NCBI RefSeq assembly: GCF_011839805.1
Contig: NZ_VWPY01000012.1
Span: forward strand, 17,028-81,027
Reading direction: 5' to 3'
Length of the DNA stretch: 64,000 bases
Origin: Kineococcus rubinsiae
Lineage (GTDB): Bacteria; Actinomycetota; Actinomycetes; Actinomycetales; Kineococcaceae
Positions 43,341 through 52,084 of the stretch are shown here, one piece after another. The notes under the pieces are model-generated. The model saw nothing but the letters and a program-made list of their open reading frames with translations. It was not told the DNA's origin and searched no databases. Within the stretch, counting starts at the first letter, position 1; every line of letters begins with the position of its first letter. The translations under genes were made by a program, and so were the position numbers.

Positions 43341-44435
43341 TCAGCCTCCGATCGAGCTCATGGGCCGAGTGGGGTGCAGGAAGCCCGGGTCGTCGATGTC
43401 GTGGCCGGGCAGCTTGCCCCACATGGCCGCGCGCCAGGTCGCGGCGAGCTCAGCGTCGCCGGCCCCGCCCCGCATCCGGTCGCGCAGGTCCGTCTCGCCG
43501 GTGGAGAACAGGCACGTGCGCACCTGACCGTCGGCCGTGAGGCGCGTGCGGTCGCAGTCGCCGCAGAACGGGCGGGTGACGGAGGCGATGACGCCGACGG
43601 TGCCGGTGAGGCCCGCGCCGTCGTCGACGACCCACGTCTCGGCCGGGGCGGCCCCGCGGCTGCTGTCGGGCTGCGGCGTCAGGGTGAACTCGGCGCCGAG
43701 GGCGTCGAGGATCTCCTCGCCGGTGATCATGTCGCTGCGCTGCCAGGTCCCGTGCGGGTCCAGCGGCATCTGCTCGATGAAGCGCAGCCGGTAGCCCTCG
43801 CGCAGCGCCCAGCGCAGCAGGGCGGGTGCCTCGTCGTCGTTGGTGCCCCGCAGCAGCACGGCGTTCACCTTGACGGGCGCGAGGCCCGCCTCCTGCGCGG
43901 CGCGCGCGCCCGCGAGGACGTCGGCCAGCCGGTCGCGTCGCGTGATGGCGGCGAAGCGCGCGGGGTCGAGCGTGTCCAGGGAGACGTTGACCCGGCGCAG
44001 GCCGGCGCGCGCGAGGCCCTCGGCGCGGCGGGCCAGGCCGATGCCGTTCGTGGTCAGGGACGTGCGCACGGGCTCGCCGTCGTCGGTCCGCAGCGCGGTC
44101 GTGGCGGCCACGATGTCCTCGAGACCCTTGCGCAGCAGCGGTTCACCGCCCGTGAAGCGCACCTCGCGGACACCCAGGTCGCGCACCGCGACGGTGACCA
44201 GGCGGATGACCTCGTCGTCGCCCAGCTGCGCGGTGCGCTCCATCCACGGCAGGCCCTCGGGGGGCATGCAGTAGTGGCAGCGCAGGTTGCAGCGGTCCGT
44301 CAGCGAGACCCGCAGGTCCCGCGCCGTCCGGCCGTGGGTGTCGACCAGACCGCCCGAGGCGTGCCGCGGGTGCGCCGCGTCCGGTCCCGGGTCGGGTCGG
44401 CGCACGGCGGGGACACCCAGACCGACGATCGTCAC
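43341..44435 (-). CDS. moaA: GTP 3',8-cyclase MoaA
   Basis: A 364-residue radical-SAM enzyme making the cPMP precursor of molybdenum cofactor from GTP. The N-terminal cluster motif is intact (TDRCNLRCHYC: Cys49, Cys53, Cys56), as are VREVRFTGGEPLLR near residue 90 and the C-terminal cluster segment PFCGDCDRTRLTADGQVRTC. It ends in Gly-Gly, needed for catalysis. The N-terminal 30 residues are longer than in Escherichia coli. Cotranscribed with moaD. Confidence 0.96.
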   Translation of the reverse strand: MTIVGLGVPAVRRPDPGPDAAHPRHASGGLVDTHGRTARDLRVSLTDRCNLRCHYCMPPEGLPWMERTAQLGDDEVIRLVTVAVRDLGVREVRFTGGEPLLRKGLEDIVAATTALRTDDGEPVRTSLTTNGIGLARRAEGLARAGLRRVNVSLDTLDPARFAAITRRDRLADVLAGARAAQEAGLAPVKVNAVLLRGTNDDEAPALLRWALREGYRLRFIEQMPLDPHGTWQRSDMITGEEILDALGAEFTLTPQPDSSRGAAPAETWVVDDGAGLTGTVGVIASVTRPFCGDCDRTRLTADGQVRTCLFSTGETDLRDRMRGGAGDAELAATWRAAMWGKLPGHDIDDPGFLHPTRPMSSIGG

Positions 44436-44593
44436 GTCCCCAGGGTAGGCGCCCTGGCTCCAGCAGACCGTTCGACGAGCTCCACCTCACTCTCCTGAGA
44501 CGACACGTCACGCACGGTTCAGCCGTTCGACTCGTGTGCCGATGACTGCTGGGTTAAGGTCAAGGTGAACAACAGATGAACGTGAGGTTCCCC

Positions 44594-44776
44594 ATGAGCA
44601 ACGTGATGACGACCACCAGCCCCACGAGCGCCCGCCGGGCCGCTCCGGAGGCTTCCTGGGTGACGGTGCGCGACGAGCGCGGCCGCCCCCACCTCGAGCA
44701 GCGCTGGGCGGTCCCCGTGGCCGCTGCCGCGCGCCCGGCCGCGTCGCGCGCGGCCGAACTGCACCAGGCCGCCTGA
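44594..44776 (+). CDS. Small hypothetical protein, 60 residues
   Basis: From ATG 44594, with GAGG six bases upstream; an in-frame ATG at 44576 would add six residues. The centre, SWVTVRDERGRPHLEQRW, looks like a short beta-hairpin and is the only distinctive part; the ends are Thr/Ser- and Ala-rich. No signal peptide or membrane helix. The pre-gene region (44436-44593) is less GC-rich than the surroundings and contains GGTTAAGGTCAAGG, possibly part of its promoter. A perfect palindromic hairpin follows the stop, supporting a real transcription unit. Function unknown. Confidence 0.6.
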   Translation: MSNVMTTTSPTSARRAAPEASWVTVRDERGRPHLEQRWAVPVAAAARPAASRAAELHQAA

Positions 44777-44781
44777 CGCCC

Positions 44782-44805
44782 GCTCCCGGCCCCGGGGCCG
44801 GGAGC
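44782..44805. terminator. 24-base palindromic hairpin after the small gene
   Basis: The 12-base arm GCTCCCGGCCCC (44782-44793) is followed at once by its complement GGGGCCGGGAGC (44794-44805). It lies six bases after the stop of the 60-residue gene; it also precedes the end of the convergent WXG100 gene. Confidence 0.75.
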
Positions 44806-44860
44806 TCGGCCGGCCGAGCGCCCGGCCGAGGCCGGCGCGCTGGTCGGGCCGGCGCACGGG

Positions 44861-45151
44861 TCAGGCCGTGAACATCCGGGTGTTGGCCGCCTCCACGTCG
44901 GCGTACTGCTGACCGGCGGTGGCCAGCGCCCGCTGGATCTCCTCCAGCGACAGCCGCACGCGCTCCTGGGTGGCCCGCCACTGCGCGGTGACCGCCTGGA
45001 AGCCCGTCGCGGCCTGCCCCTTCCAGCTCGCCTCGAGCGCCTGCAGGTTGCGCAGCATGCCCTCGGTCTCGGCGGCGATGGCCGCTGACGACGCCTGCAC
45101 CGCCGCGCTCGCACTGGCGACCTGCGCGCTGTCGACCTGGAACGTGCTCAT
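44861..45151 (-). CDS. WXG100 family protein (ESAT-6-like)
   Basis: A 96-residue helical-hairpin protein of the family secreted by type VII (ESX) systems. The turn motif is SWKGQA near residue 44, flanked by two amphipathic helices rich in Ala and Gln (ASAAVQASSAAIAAETEGM; QERVRLSLEEIQRALA). GAGGAG before ATG 45151 fixes the start. The usual C-terminal secretion motif YxxxD/E is seen as YADVE near 85. No second WXG100 gene, EccC ATPase or other ESX component is in the window. Confidence 0.88.
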   Translation of the reverse strand: MSTFQVDSAQVASASAAVQASSAAIAAETEGMLRNLQALEASWKGQAATGFQAVTAQWRATQERVRLSLEEIQRALATAGQQYADVEAANTRMFTA

Positions 45152-45311
45152 GGCAGTCTCCTCACCGCGGATCGTCCGCACCGGTTCGTCCGGGAGGAGT
45201 GCTCCTCCCGGTGCCCGGAACGCTAGGCAGGGGGGAGGGCGCAGTGCCGGCGTCGTCCACAGGCCGGGCGCTCCCGGGCGCCGCAGCCCCGCTGTGGACC
45301 CGGCGGCGCCC

Positions 45312-45917
45312 GTGAGCGTCCTCGTCGACTCGGCCCGCTGGCCCGCGCACGGCCGCCTCTGGGCGCACCTCGTCAGCGACTCCTCGCTGGCGGAGCTGCA
45401 CGCCTTCGCCGCCGCCCTCGGCGTGCCGCCCCGCTCCTTCGAGGGCGACCACTACGACGTCCCGGCCGAGCGCGTCGCCGAGGCCGTCGCCGCGGGAGCC
45501 GAGTCGGTCAGCACCCGTGAGCTCCTGCTGCGCCTGCGCGCCGCCGGCCTGCGCACGCCCAAGCGCCGCGGCGAGAAGGTGGTCGCGAGCGACGCCCCCG
45601 ACGACGCCGGTGCCTCCGGGCCGATGCGCGTCGACCTGGTGCTCAGCGACCGGGTGCCCGGCCCGCACGGAGAGCACCTCGTGACCACGGCGGCGGGGCT
45701 CCTCGTGGGCTCCGTCCGCGAGGTGGGTGACCGCCGCGTCCTGGGGTTCCGGCGCACCTGGTCGCGCACGCCCGCCGGCGTCGAGGTCCGCCACGAGGGC
45801 GTCCTGCTCGCCGGTCCCGGCGACACCGCGTCCCACGGGACCGCGTCCGGGGAGACCGTGTCCGGGGAGAGCGCGCAGGGGCCCGGCTGGTGGGTCCCCC
45901 TCCTGTCGGCCTCCTGA
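45312..45917 (+). CDS. DUF4031 domain protein
   Basis: A 201-residue protein. The N-terminal 85 residues are a DUF4031 domain (VLVDSARWPAHGRLWAHLVSD, LAELHAFAAALGVPPRSFEGDHYDVP), known mainly from Actinobacteria without assigned function. The rest is a less conserved beta-rich part (VDLVLSDRVPGPHGEHLV, RRVLGFRRTW). GTG 45312 begins at the first conserved residue. A strong hairpin terminator follows at 45953. Confidence 0.85.
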   Translation: MSVLVDSARWPAHGRLWAHLVSDSSLAELHAFAAALGVPPRSFEGDHYDVPAERVAEAVAAGAESVSTRELLLRLRAAGLRTPKRRGEKVVASDAPDDAGASGPMRVDLVLSDRVPGPHGEHLVTTAAGLLVGSVREVGDRRVLGFRRTWSRTPAGVEVRHEGVLLAGPGDTASHGTASGETVSGESAQGPGWWVPLLSAS

Positions 45918-45952
45918 CCCTCCACGGCGGCGAGACCGCCCGACGACGTAGA

Positions 45953-45980
45953 ACGCCCCCCGGCCGGAGCCGGGGGGCGT
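45953..45980. terminator. Bidirectional hairpin terminator
   Basis: A perfect 12-bp stem (ACGCCCCCCGGC, 45953-45964, with 45969-45980) and loop CGGA between the convergent DUF4031 and htrA-like genes. Confidence 0.88.
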
Positions 45981-46001
45981 CCTCGCGTCAGGGACGGGAC
46001 G

Positions 46002-47528
46002 TCACTGCTGGGTGTCCGCCGGGCGCGCCGTCAGGGTCGCGTTCAGCGTGACCTGCTTGCCGTCGCGGACGACGGTCAGGGCGACCTCGCTGCCGACGGC
46101 CTTGCCGCGGATCGTCGCGGTGAGGGAGTCGAAGCCCGTGACGGCCACGCCGTCCACGGCCGTGACGACGTCGCCGGTCTTCATGCCCGCCGTGGCGGCC
46201 GGGGTGCCGTCGGTGACGCCGGCGACCTGGGCGCCCGTGCGGCCCGCGCCGTCCACCGTGACCGTGGCGGGCTGCTCCGCGAGGCTCACGCCGAGCCAGG
46301 CGTGCTGCGCGGTGCCGCTCTTCACGAGCTGGTCGGCGATCAGCTTGACCTCGTTGGAGGGGATGGCGAAGCCGAGGCCGATGCTGCCCGACTGCGCCTC
46401 GCTGCTGGCCGAGCCGAGCGACGCGATCGAGGAGTTGATGCCGATGACGCGGCCCGAGGAGTCCAGCAGCGCGCCGCCGGAGTTGCCGGGGTTGATGGCG
46501 GCGTCGGTCTGGATGGCGTTGGTGGCCGCCGTCTCACCGGTCGTCGGCGCCTGGCTGCCGCCGAACGGCGACGTGGGGGCCTGCTCGGTCGACTCCTGCT
46601 GGGTGAGCACCGGCCGGTTGATGGCCGAGACGATGCCGGTGGTGGCGCTGCCCGCGAGGCCGAGCGGGTTGCCCAGCGCCATGACCGACTGGCCGGCCAC
46701 GACGTCGTCGGAGTTGGCGAACGTCGCCGGGGTGAGGTCGGACGGGCCGTTCTGCAGCTGGATGACGGCGAGGTCGGTCGCCGGGTCGGTGCCGACCACG
46801 GTGGCGCCGTACTCGCGGCCGTCGGCCAGGGTCACCGTGATGGTGGCGCCCGTCCCGGCCCCGGACACGACGTGGTTGTTGGTGACGATGCGGCCCGAGG
46901 TGTCGTAGACGATCCCGGAGCCTTCGCCCTCCGCCGTCTGCGACGTCACGGTCACGGACACGACGCTGGGGGAGACCGCGTCCACGACGGACTGCCAGTT
47001 GGTCGTCGTCTCGCTGACGCCCTGGACCGGCGCGCGCGTCGACGCCGCGACGGTGCCCGAGGCCGGGTCGTCGGTGCCGAAGGCCCCGACCAGCGACGCG
47101 GTCAGCGCGCTGGCCGCGAGGGCGCTCGCGATGGCGACCCCCGTCACCCCGAGCCAGCCCGGCCGGCGCCGGCGGCGTCCGCCACCCCCGCCGCCGCCCC
47201 CGGAACCGTCGTCGCCCCCGCCGTCCGGGGGGTTGCCGCCGGGCGTGCTCCACGGGTCGCCCTGCGGCTGGCCGTAGGGGCCGAACGCGCCGTAGGGGGC
47301 CGTGTCGCCCGGCCGGCCGCCGCCCTGCTGGCCGTAGCCCTGCCGCCCGTAGGCCTGCTGGCCGGGCTGGCCGTAGCCCGGGCCGTACGGGTTCTGCTGG
47401 CCGTGGCCCTGCTGGGGGGAGCCGTCGCCGTAGCGGCCGGGCTGGTCCGACAGCGCGATGCCCGCGCCCCTCGCCGGAGGGCCGGTGTGACCGTCCACCG
47501 GGGTGTTGCGGTCGTCGTGGCCGTTCAT
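46002..47528 (-). CDS. HtrA-type trypsin-like serine protease with PDZ domain
   Basis: A 508-residue membrane-anchored protease for extracytoplasmic quality control. Residues 30-120 are a Gly/Gln/Tyr/Pro-rich cytoplasmic tail, a poly-Gly run and an Arg cluster; one helix follows (GVTGVAIASALAASALTASLVG). The protease domain has the full triad: His219 (TNNHVV), Asp252 (TDLAVI) and Ser350 (GNSGGAL). A PDZ domain covers about 405-500 (HAWLGVSLAEQ, GMKTGDVVTAVDGVAVTG). ATG 47528, preceded by GAGGTGA, is preferred over GTG 47537. It lies next to an OmpR-type two-component pair in the same direction, like mtrAB/mprAB-pepD neighbourhoods. Confidence 0.93.
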   Translation of the reverse strand: MNGHDDRNTPVDGHTGPPARGAGIALSDQPGRYGDGSPQQGHGQQNPYGPGYGQPGQQAYGRQGYGQQGGGRPGDTAPYGAFGPYGQPQGDPWSTPGGNPPDGGGDDGSGGGGGGGGRRRRRPGWLGVTGVAIASALAASALTASLVGAFGTDDPASGTVAASTRAPVQGVSETTTNWQSVVDAVSPSVVSVTVTSQTAEGEGSGIVYDTSGRIVTNNHVVSGAGTGATITVTLADGREYGATVVGTDPATDLAVIQLQNGPSDLTPATFANSDDVVAGQSVMALGNPLGLAGSATTGIVSAINRPVLTQQESTEQAPTSPFGGSQAPTTGETAATNAIQTDAAINPGNSGGALLDSSGRVIGINSSIASLGSASSEAQSGSIGLGFAIPSNEVKLIADQLVKSGTAQHAWLGVSLAEQPATVTVDGAGRTGAQVAGVTDGTPAATAGMKTGDVVTAVDGVAVTGFDSLTATIRGKAVGSEVALTVVRDGKQVTLNATLTARPADTQQ

Positions 47529-47649
47529 CCTGCTCACCTCTGGGTCGTCGGCTCCGGGGCTGCCGGGGCGCTGTCCTTGTCCCTTCGAGGATGAGCCTTC
47601 TGCCTGGAGGCGGCCTCGGCACTTCCTGGGGCCTTCCTGTGCATCCGGC

Positions 47650-49224
47650 TCAGGAGCGCGGCGGAACGCCGTCCGCGAGGGCGGCCGGCCCGTCGTCGGC
47701 CGGCTCGTCGTCGTCGAGCTCCGCGGGGGCGTCGACCGCGCGGAAGCGCACCCGGAACGTCGCCCCGCCGCCGGGGGTGGCCGTGACGGCCACCGTCCCG
47801 CCGTGGCGGGCGACGATCGTGGCCACGATGGCGAGGCCCAGGCCGGAGCCGCCGCCCGTCCCGCGCTGGCGCGAGGCGTCGACGCGGTAGAAGCGCTCGA
47901 ACACCTTCTCCGCCTCCGCGGGGGCCAGGCCGGGGCCGTGGTCGCGCACCTCCACCAGCGACTCGGGGCCGGAGGGGCCCAGCAGGCGCCCCACGGCCAC
48001 CTCGACGGGCGTGCCCGCCGGGGTGTGGTGCACGGCGTTGGCGAGGAGGTTGGTGAGGACCTGCCGCATGCCGGCGTCGTCGGCCAGGACGAGCGCGGAC
48101 CGCGGGCCGGAGGCCGGGTCCAGGCCCGTCAGGCGCACCGCGCGGTCACCCGCGAGGCCGCGGGCGTCGTGCACGGCGTCGGAGGCGATGACGGCCAGGT
48201 CGACGAGCTCGGGGGCGTCGGCGCGCTTGCGCTGCGCCTCGTCCAGGCGCGCCAGGGCGAGCAGGTCCTCCACGAGCCGCCCCAGCCGGGTCGACTCGCC
48301 CTCGATGCGGCCCATCACGTGGGCGACGTCGGCGGGCTCGCGCACCGCCCCCTGCCGATGCAGCTCGGCGAACCCGCGGATCGCGGCGAGCGGGGTCCGC
48401 AGCTCGTGACTCGCGTCGGCCACGAACCGGCGCATCTGCTCCTCGGAGTGCTGCTGCGCCCGGAACGCCTGCTCGATCTGGGTGAGCATCGCGTTCAGCG
48501 CGTTGCTGAGCCGGCCGATCTCGGTGCCCGGGGAACCGCCCGTGACGCGTCGCGACAGGTCGCCCGACGCGATGGCCGAGGCGGTGCGCTCGATGTCCAC
48601 CAGCGGCCGGAACGAGCGGCGGATCGCCAGCGCCGCGAGGAACGTCCCGACGACGAGGACCGCGCCGCCGACGACGATCGCGACCGTCTGGTAGTCCTCG
48701 ACCGTCCGGTTCGCCCCCGACAGCGGCAGCGCCACGGCGACGTTCAGCCGGGAGTCCGTGGCCGAGAACAGGATGACGCGCCAGGGGTCGCCGCCGCCCG
48801 CGTCGGGTACCGTGAACGGCCGGTTGCGGTGGCTCGCGACCTCGGCCGTCGTCATGGCGGGCAGGTCCGGCGCCGCCTCGCACGCGCCGCCGGCGTCCTT
48901 GGTGCAGACCTCGCGGTAGCCGCCGCCGGCCGTGTCGGTGAAGCGCAGGTAGTAGTTCGTCAGCAGCGGGTTCTGGGCGGAGGACTGCGACAGCTGCGGC
49001 AGCGAGGCCACCACCGCGGTCTGGCCCTTGCTCTGCAGCTCGTCGTCGACCTGCGCCTGCAGGTTCGTGCGCAGCAGGTGCAGCGAGACGAGCCCCGTGA
49101 CGGTCATGGCCGCCACGAGCAGCAGCACCACGATGACGAGCAGCCGGACCCGCAGCGGGATCCGCGACTCCGTGGCGACGGCGCGTTCCCGCCAGCCCCG
49201 CAGCCGTTGCGCGGGAACGCTCAT
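47650..49224 (-). CDS. Two-component sensor histidine kinase
   Basis: A 524-residue membrane kinase. Helix 1 is near residues 26-50 (LLVIVVLLLVAAMTVTGL), an extracytoplasmic domain of about 125 residues contains two Cys (REVCTKDAGGAC), and helix 2 is near 180-200. HAMP follows, then the H-box SHELRTPLAAIRGF with phospho-acceptor His273, and the N/G boxes (NLLANAVHHTPAGT, VRDHGPGLAP, GGSGLGLAIV). ATG 49224 overlaps the regulator stop as ATGA. The pair probably senses envelope or redox state and may control the adjacent protease gene (inference). Confidence 0.93.
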   Translation of the reverse strand: MSVPAQRLRGWRERAVATESRIPLRVRLLVIVVLLLVAAMTVTGLVSLHLLRTNLQAQVDDELQSKGQTAVVASLPQLSQSSAQNPLLTNYYLRFTDTAGGGYREVCTKDAGGACEAAPDLPAMTTAEVASHRNRPFTVPDAGGGDPWRVILFSATDSRLNVAVALPLSGANRTVEDYQTVAIVVGGAVLVVGTFLAALAIRRSFRPLVDIERTASAIASGDLSRRVTGGSPGTEIGRLSNALNAMLTQIEQAFRAQQHSEEQMRRFVADASHELRTPLAAIRGFAELHRQGAVREPADVAHVMGRIEGESTRLGRLVEDLLALARLDEAQRKRADAPELVDLAVIASDAVHDARGLAGDRAVRLTGLDPASGPRSALVLADDAGMRQVLTNLLANAVHHTPAGTPVEVAVGRLLGPSGPESLVEVRDHGPGLAPAEAEKVFERFYRVDASRQRGTGGGSGLGLAIVATIVARHGGTVAVTATPGGGATFRVRFRAVDAPAELDDDEPADDGPAALADGVPPRS

Positions 49225-49940
49225 CCCACGGGCTGGGGGACCCGCAGCACGTACCCGACGCCGCGCTTGGTGTGGATCAGCGGCTCGACGTCGGTGGTGT
49301 CGAGCTTGCGGCGCAGGTAGGAGATGTAGGACTCGACGATCCCCGCCTCGCCGTTGAAGTCGTAGTCCCACACGTGGTCGAGGATTTGCGCCTTGGACAG
49401 CACCCGGTTCGGGTTCAGCATCAGGTAGCGCAGGAGCTTGAACTCCGTGGGCGACAGCTCGACCACGCGGCCGCTGCGGCGGACCTCGTGGGAGTCCTCC
49501 TCCAGCTCCAGGTCGTGGAACACCAGCCGGCCCGTGTCGGCCCCGGCACCCCCGCCCGTGCGGCGCAGCACGGCGCGGATGCGGGCCACGACCTCCTCCA
49601 GGCTGAACGGCTTGGTGACGTAGTCGTCGCCGCCCACCGTGAGGCCCGCGACCTTGTCGACCGTGTCGTCGCGCGCGGTGAGGAACAGGACGGGGACGGG
49701 CCGGCCGCGCTCGCGCAGCTTGCGGGTCACCGTGAACCCGTCCAGGTCCGGCAGCATCACGTCCAGGACGACGAGGTCGGGCCGCACCTCCTCCGCGAGC
49801 CTCAGGGCGTCGGCGCCGTTGGCGGCGGACGTGACCTCGAAGCCGGCGAAGCGCAGGCTCGTGGCCAGCAGCTCGCGGATGCTCGGCTCGTCGTCGACGA
49901 CCAGCAGCCGGGCCTCCGGCGGGGTGGTGGCAGCTCTCAC
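49221..49940 (-). CDS. OmpR/PhoB-family response regulator
   Basis: A 239-residue regulator. Receiver domain residues 10-125: acidic pair VVDDEPS, phospho-acceptor Asp60 in VVLDVMLPD, Thr in FLTARDD, Lys in VTKPFS. Winged-helix DNA-binding domain 140-235: VVELSPTEFKLLRYLMLNP and VESYISYLRRKLD with the closing wing RGVGYVLR. GTG 49940 follows CACACT by 7 bases on the minus strand. First gene of the regulator-kinase operon. Confidence 0.95.
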   Translation of the reverse strand: MRAATTPPEARLLVVDDEPSIRELLATSLRFAGFEVTSAANGADALRLAEEVRPDLVVLDVMLPDLDGFTVTRKLRERGRPVPVLFLTARDDTVDKVAGLTVGGDDYVTKPFSLEEVVARIRAVLRRTGGGAGADTGRLVFHDLELEEDSHEVRRSGRVVELSPTEFKLLRYLMLNPNRVLSKAQILDHVWDYDFNGEAGIVESYISYLRRKLDTTDVEPLIHTKRGVGYVLRVPQPVG

Positions 49941-50018
49941 AGGTTCGAGTGTGCGCCCCGAGCCTGGGAGCCCGCTGGGCGATCGCCCGGTCCGCGCCGT
50001 GCGGCAGACTCGACCGTC

Positions 50019-50813
50019 GTGATGCGTTCCGTGACCGCCACCCGCTACGTGGCGCCCCTGCGTGAGGGGGGCAGCCTCCCGGGCCTGTGCGAGGCCGACG
50101 ACCTCGGCACCTACGTCGTGAAGTTCCACGGCGCCGGCCAGGGCCGGCGCGTGCTCGTCGCGGAGGTCCTCGCGGCCTCCCTGGCCGGCGCCCTGGGCCT
50201 CGACGTGCCCGAGCTGGTGCGCGCCGAGGTCGACCCGGTCATCGGCAGGGGCGAGCCCGACGAGGAGGTGCAGGACCTGCTGCTGCGCTCGCCGGGGGAG
50301 AACCTCGGCATGGACTTCCTGCCGGGGGCGCTGTCCTACGACCCGCTCGTCGACCCCGTCGACGCCTCCTGGGCCGCGCGGGTGCTGTGGTTCGACGCGT
50401 TCTGCCTCAACGTGGACCGCTCCTGGCGCAACCCCAACGCGCTGTGGTGGGGCGGGCGGCCCTGGCTCATCGACCACGGTGCGGCGCTGTACTTCCACCA
50501 CGACTGGGCGCGCGCGGCGGCGTCCACGACCCGGCCCCTGCGCCACGCCGAGGACCACCTGCTGATCTCCGCCGCGGCCGACGTGCGGGCCGTGGACGCC
50601 GCGAGCGCCTCCGCCCTGACGCCGGAGGTGCTGCGCGCCGCCGTCGAGGAGGTGCCCGAGGGCTGGCTCGCGGACGAGCCGGGGTTCGCCTCGGTGGCCG
50701 AGCTGCGCGAGGCCTACCTGACGTGGTTCACGGCCCGCCTGGCCGGGGACCGGCCCTGGGTCGCGGAGCTGCGCGCCGTGCAGACGGCCCCCCGGGAGGC
50801 GCGCCGTGGCTGA
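50019..50813 (+). CDS. HipA-like kinase family protein
   Basis: A 264-residue protein related to HipA but much shorter and lacking the N-terminal subdomain. Kinase-like features are TYVVKFHGAGQGRRVLVAEVLA near residue 30 (ATP-contacting Lys and Glu), LWFDAFCLNVDRSWRNPN near 125 matching the DxxxxNxDR catalytic loop, and GRPWLIDHGAALYFHHDW near 148 with the metal-binding Asp. Start at GTG 50019 or the adjacent ATG 50022. It overlaps the DUF3037 gene by 8 bases; this pairing recurs in bacterial genomes but I know of no defined function. Confidence 0.83.
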   Translation: MMRSVTATRYVAPLREGGSLPGLCEADDLGTYVVKFHGAGQGRRVLVAEVLAASLAGALGLDVPELVRAEVDPVIGRGEPDEEVQDLLLRSPGENLGMDFLPGALSYDPLVDPVDASWAARVLWFDAFCLNVDRSWRNPNALWWGGRPWLIDHGAALYFHHDWARAAASTTRPLRHAEDHLLISAAADVRAVDAASASALTPEVLRAAVEEVPEGWLADEPGFASVAELREAYLTWFTARLAGDRPWVAELRAVQTAPREARRG

Positions 50814-51198
50814 GCCCTGGGACGTCTACGAGTACGCGGTGCTGCGGGTCGTGCCCCGCGTCGAGCGCGCCGAGTTCGTCAACGTCGGGGTGCTCCTCTG
50901 GTGCCGCTCGCGCGAGCACCTCGCGGCCCGCACGGCGATCGACCCGGCCCGCGTGCTGGCGCTGGACCCCCGGGCCGACGTCGAGGCGGTCGCCCGGCAC
51001 GTCGCTGCGCTGCAGCGGGTCTGCGCCGGCGAGGCGGACGGCGGCCCCGCGGCCGCGGAGGCCCGGGGACCGCGGTTCCGGTGGCTCACCGCGCCCCGCA
51101 GCACCGTGCTGCAGACCTCGCCCGTGCACCGCGGGGTCACCCGCGACCCCGCCGCGGAGCTCGAGCACCTGTTCGCCCGGCTGGTGGAGCTGCCGTGA
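50806..51198 (+). CDS. DUF3037 family protein
   Basis: A 130-residue soluble protein with the DUF3037 pattern: YEYAVLRVVPRVERAEFVNV at the start, GVLLWCRSREHL, and FRWLTAPRSTVLQTSPVH followed by an RGVT-type segment. The gene begins inside the end of the HipA-like gene and its stop overlaps the VanZ-like start as GTGA, so all three form one coupled operon. Probably a partner or substrate of the kinase-like protein. Confidence 0.85.
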   Translation: MAEPWDVYEYAVLRVVPRVERAEFVNVGVLLWCRSREHLAARTAIDPARVLALDPRADVEAVARHVAALQRVCAGEADGGPAAAEARGPRFRWLTAPRSTVLQTSPVHRGVTRDPAAELEHLFARLVELP

Positions 51199-51572
51199 GG
51201 CGCACCGCCGCGACCGTCGCGTTCGCGGGGGCCTGCCTCGTCAGCCTCGTGGTCCTCTTCGCGCCCAGCTCGGGCCCGGCGGGCACGGTGCCCCACCTGG
51301 ACAAGCTCGTGCACGCCGGCGTGTTCGGGCTCCTGGTCGCGACGGGCGTGCTGCGCTTCGGGCACCCGCGGGCCGTGCTGCTCGCCGCCGCCGGCTACGC
51401 CGTGCTGAGCGAGGTCGTGCAGCACGTGGCGCTGCCCGGCCGCACGGGCGACCCGACCGACGTGGTCGCCGACTGCACCGGCGCGCTGCTCGGCCTGACC
51501 GTCGTCCTCCGCGCGACGCGCCGGGTCCGCAGGAGCGCCGCGGGTCAGTCGCCGGGGGCGTCCTCGAGGTAG
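51195..51572 (+). CDS. VanZ-like membrane protein
   Basis: A 125-residue protein with four hydrophobic helices and the VanZ-family motif: VPHLDKLVHAGVFGLL near residue 35, where His and Asp/Lys at the helix start are typical, LSEVVQHVALPGRTGDPTDVVADCTGALLG near 75-105. VanZ was named for teicoplanin resistance; most members have no known role. Third gene of the HipA-like operon. It converges on the VOC gene with a 28-base overlap. Confidence 0.82.
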   Translation: MRRTAATVAFAGACLVSLVVLFAPSSGPAGTVPHLDKLVHAGVFGLLVATGVLRFGHPRAVLLAAAGYAVLSEVVQHVALPGRTGDPTDVVADCTGALLGLTVVLRATRRVRRSAAGQSPGASSR

Positions 51573-51922
51573 ACGAGGCCGTTGCCCTGGGGGTCGCTGA
51601 AGTGGAACATCGGCGGCACGCCCTCCCAGCGGAGCACCTCGTCGTTGTGCAGCACGACCCCCTCGACGTCGCGGAGCCGGGCGTGGGCGGCGTCCGCGTC
51701 GGGCGTGCCGAGGCGCACCGCGACGGGCAGCGGGCTGTCGGGCGGCAGCAGCACGAGGCCGACCGCCGACCCCGGCGGCACCACCTCGATCATCCGCGCA
51801 CCCGGCCACACCTCCACGTCGTAGCGCACCTCGCACCCCAGCACCCCCGTGTAGAAGGCCAGCGCCGCGTCCTGGTCGGCCACCGGCACCGTCACGCTCA
51901 GCACCCTCGTCGTCATCGCCAT
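51545..51922 (-). CDS. VOC/glyoxalase-fold protein
   Basis: A 125-residue vicinal-oxygen-chelate domain protein. Two beta-alpha-beta-beta-beta repeats are visible: VTVPVADQDAALAFYTGVLG at the start and FHFSDPQGNGLVYLED at the end, where the Glu of YLED is the expected metal ligand. Members are glyoxalases, dioxygenases or drug-binding resistance proteins; nothing here picks one. ATG 51922 or ATG 51916 can be the start. Confidence 0.85.
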   Translation of the reverse strand: MAMTTRVLSVTVPVADQDAALAFYTGVLGCEVRYDVEVWPGARMIEVVPPGSAVGLVLLPPDSPLPVAVRLGTPDADAAHARLRDVEGVVLHNDEVLRWEGVPPMFHFSDPQGNGLVYLEDAPGD

Positions 51923-52084
51923 GCCCGTCAGACGCCGCGGCGGCCGGGAAGTCATCGGTCGTCGCGTGCGCGCCGCGCCGTCCCGGTCGCGCCGGGCGTT
52001 CAAGCGGACGCCCGTGCGTGACGACGACGTGGGGGCGTGCGGGCTGCGGTCGAGCAGGAGGCGCGGGGCAGAGGGGAGGTGAGC

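Noticed and set aside
44782..44805. Perfect 24-base palindrome as a protein operator
   Set aside because: It lies six bases after a stop codon between convergent genes and is pure GC hairpin, so a terminator is the simpler reading.
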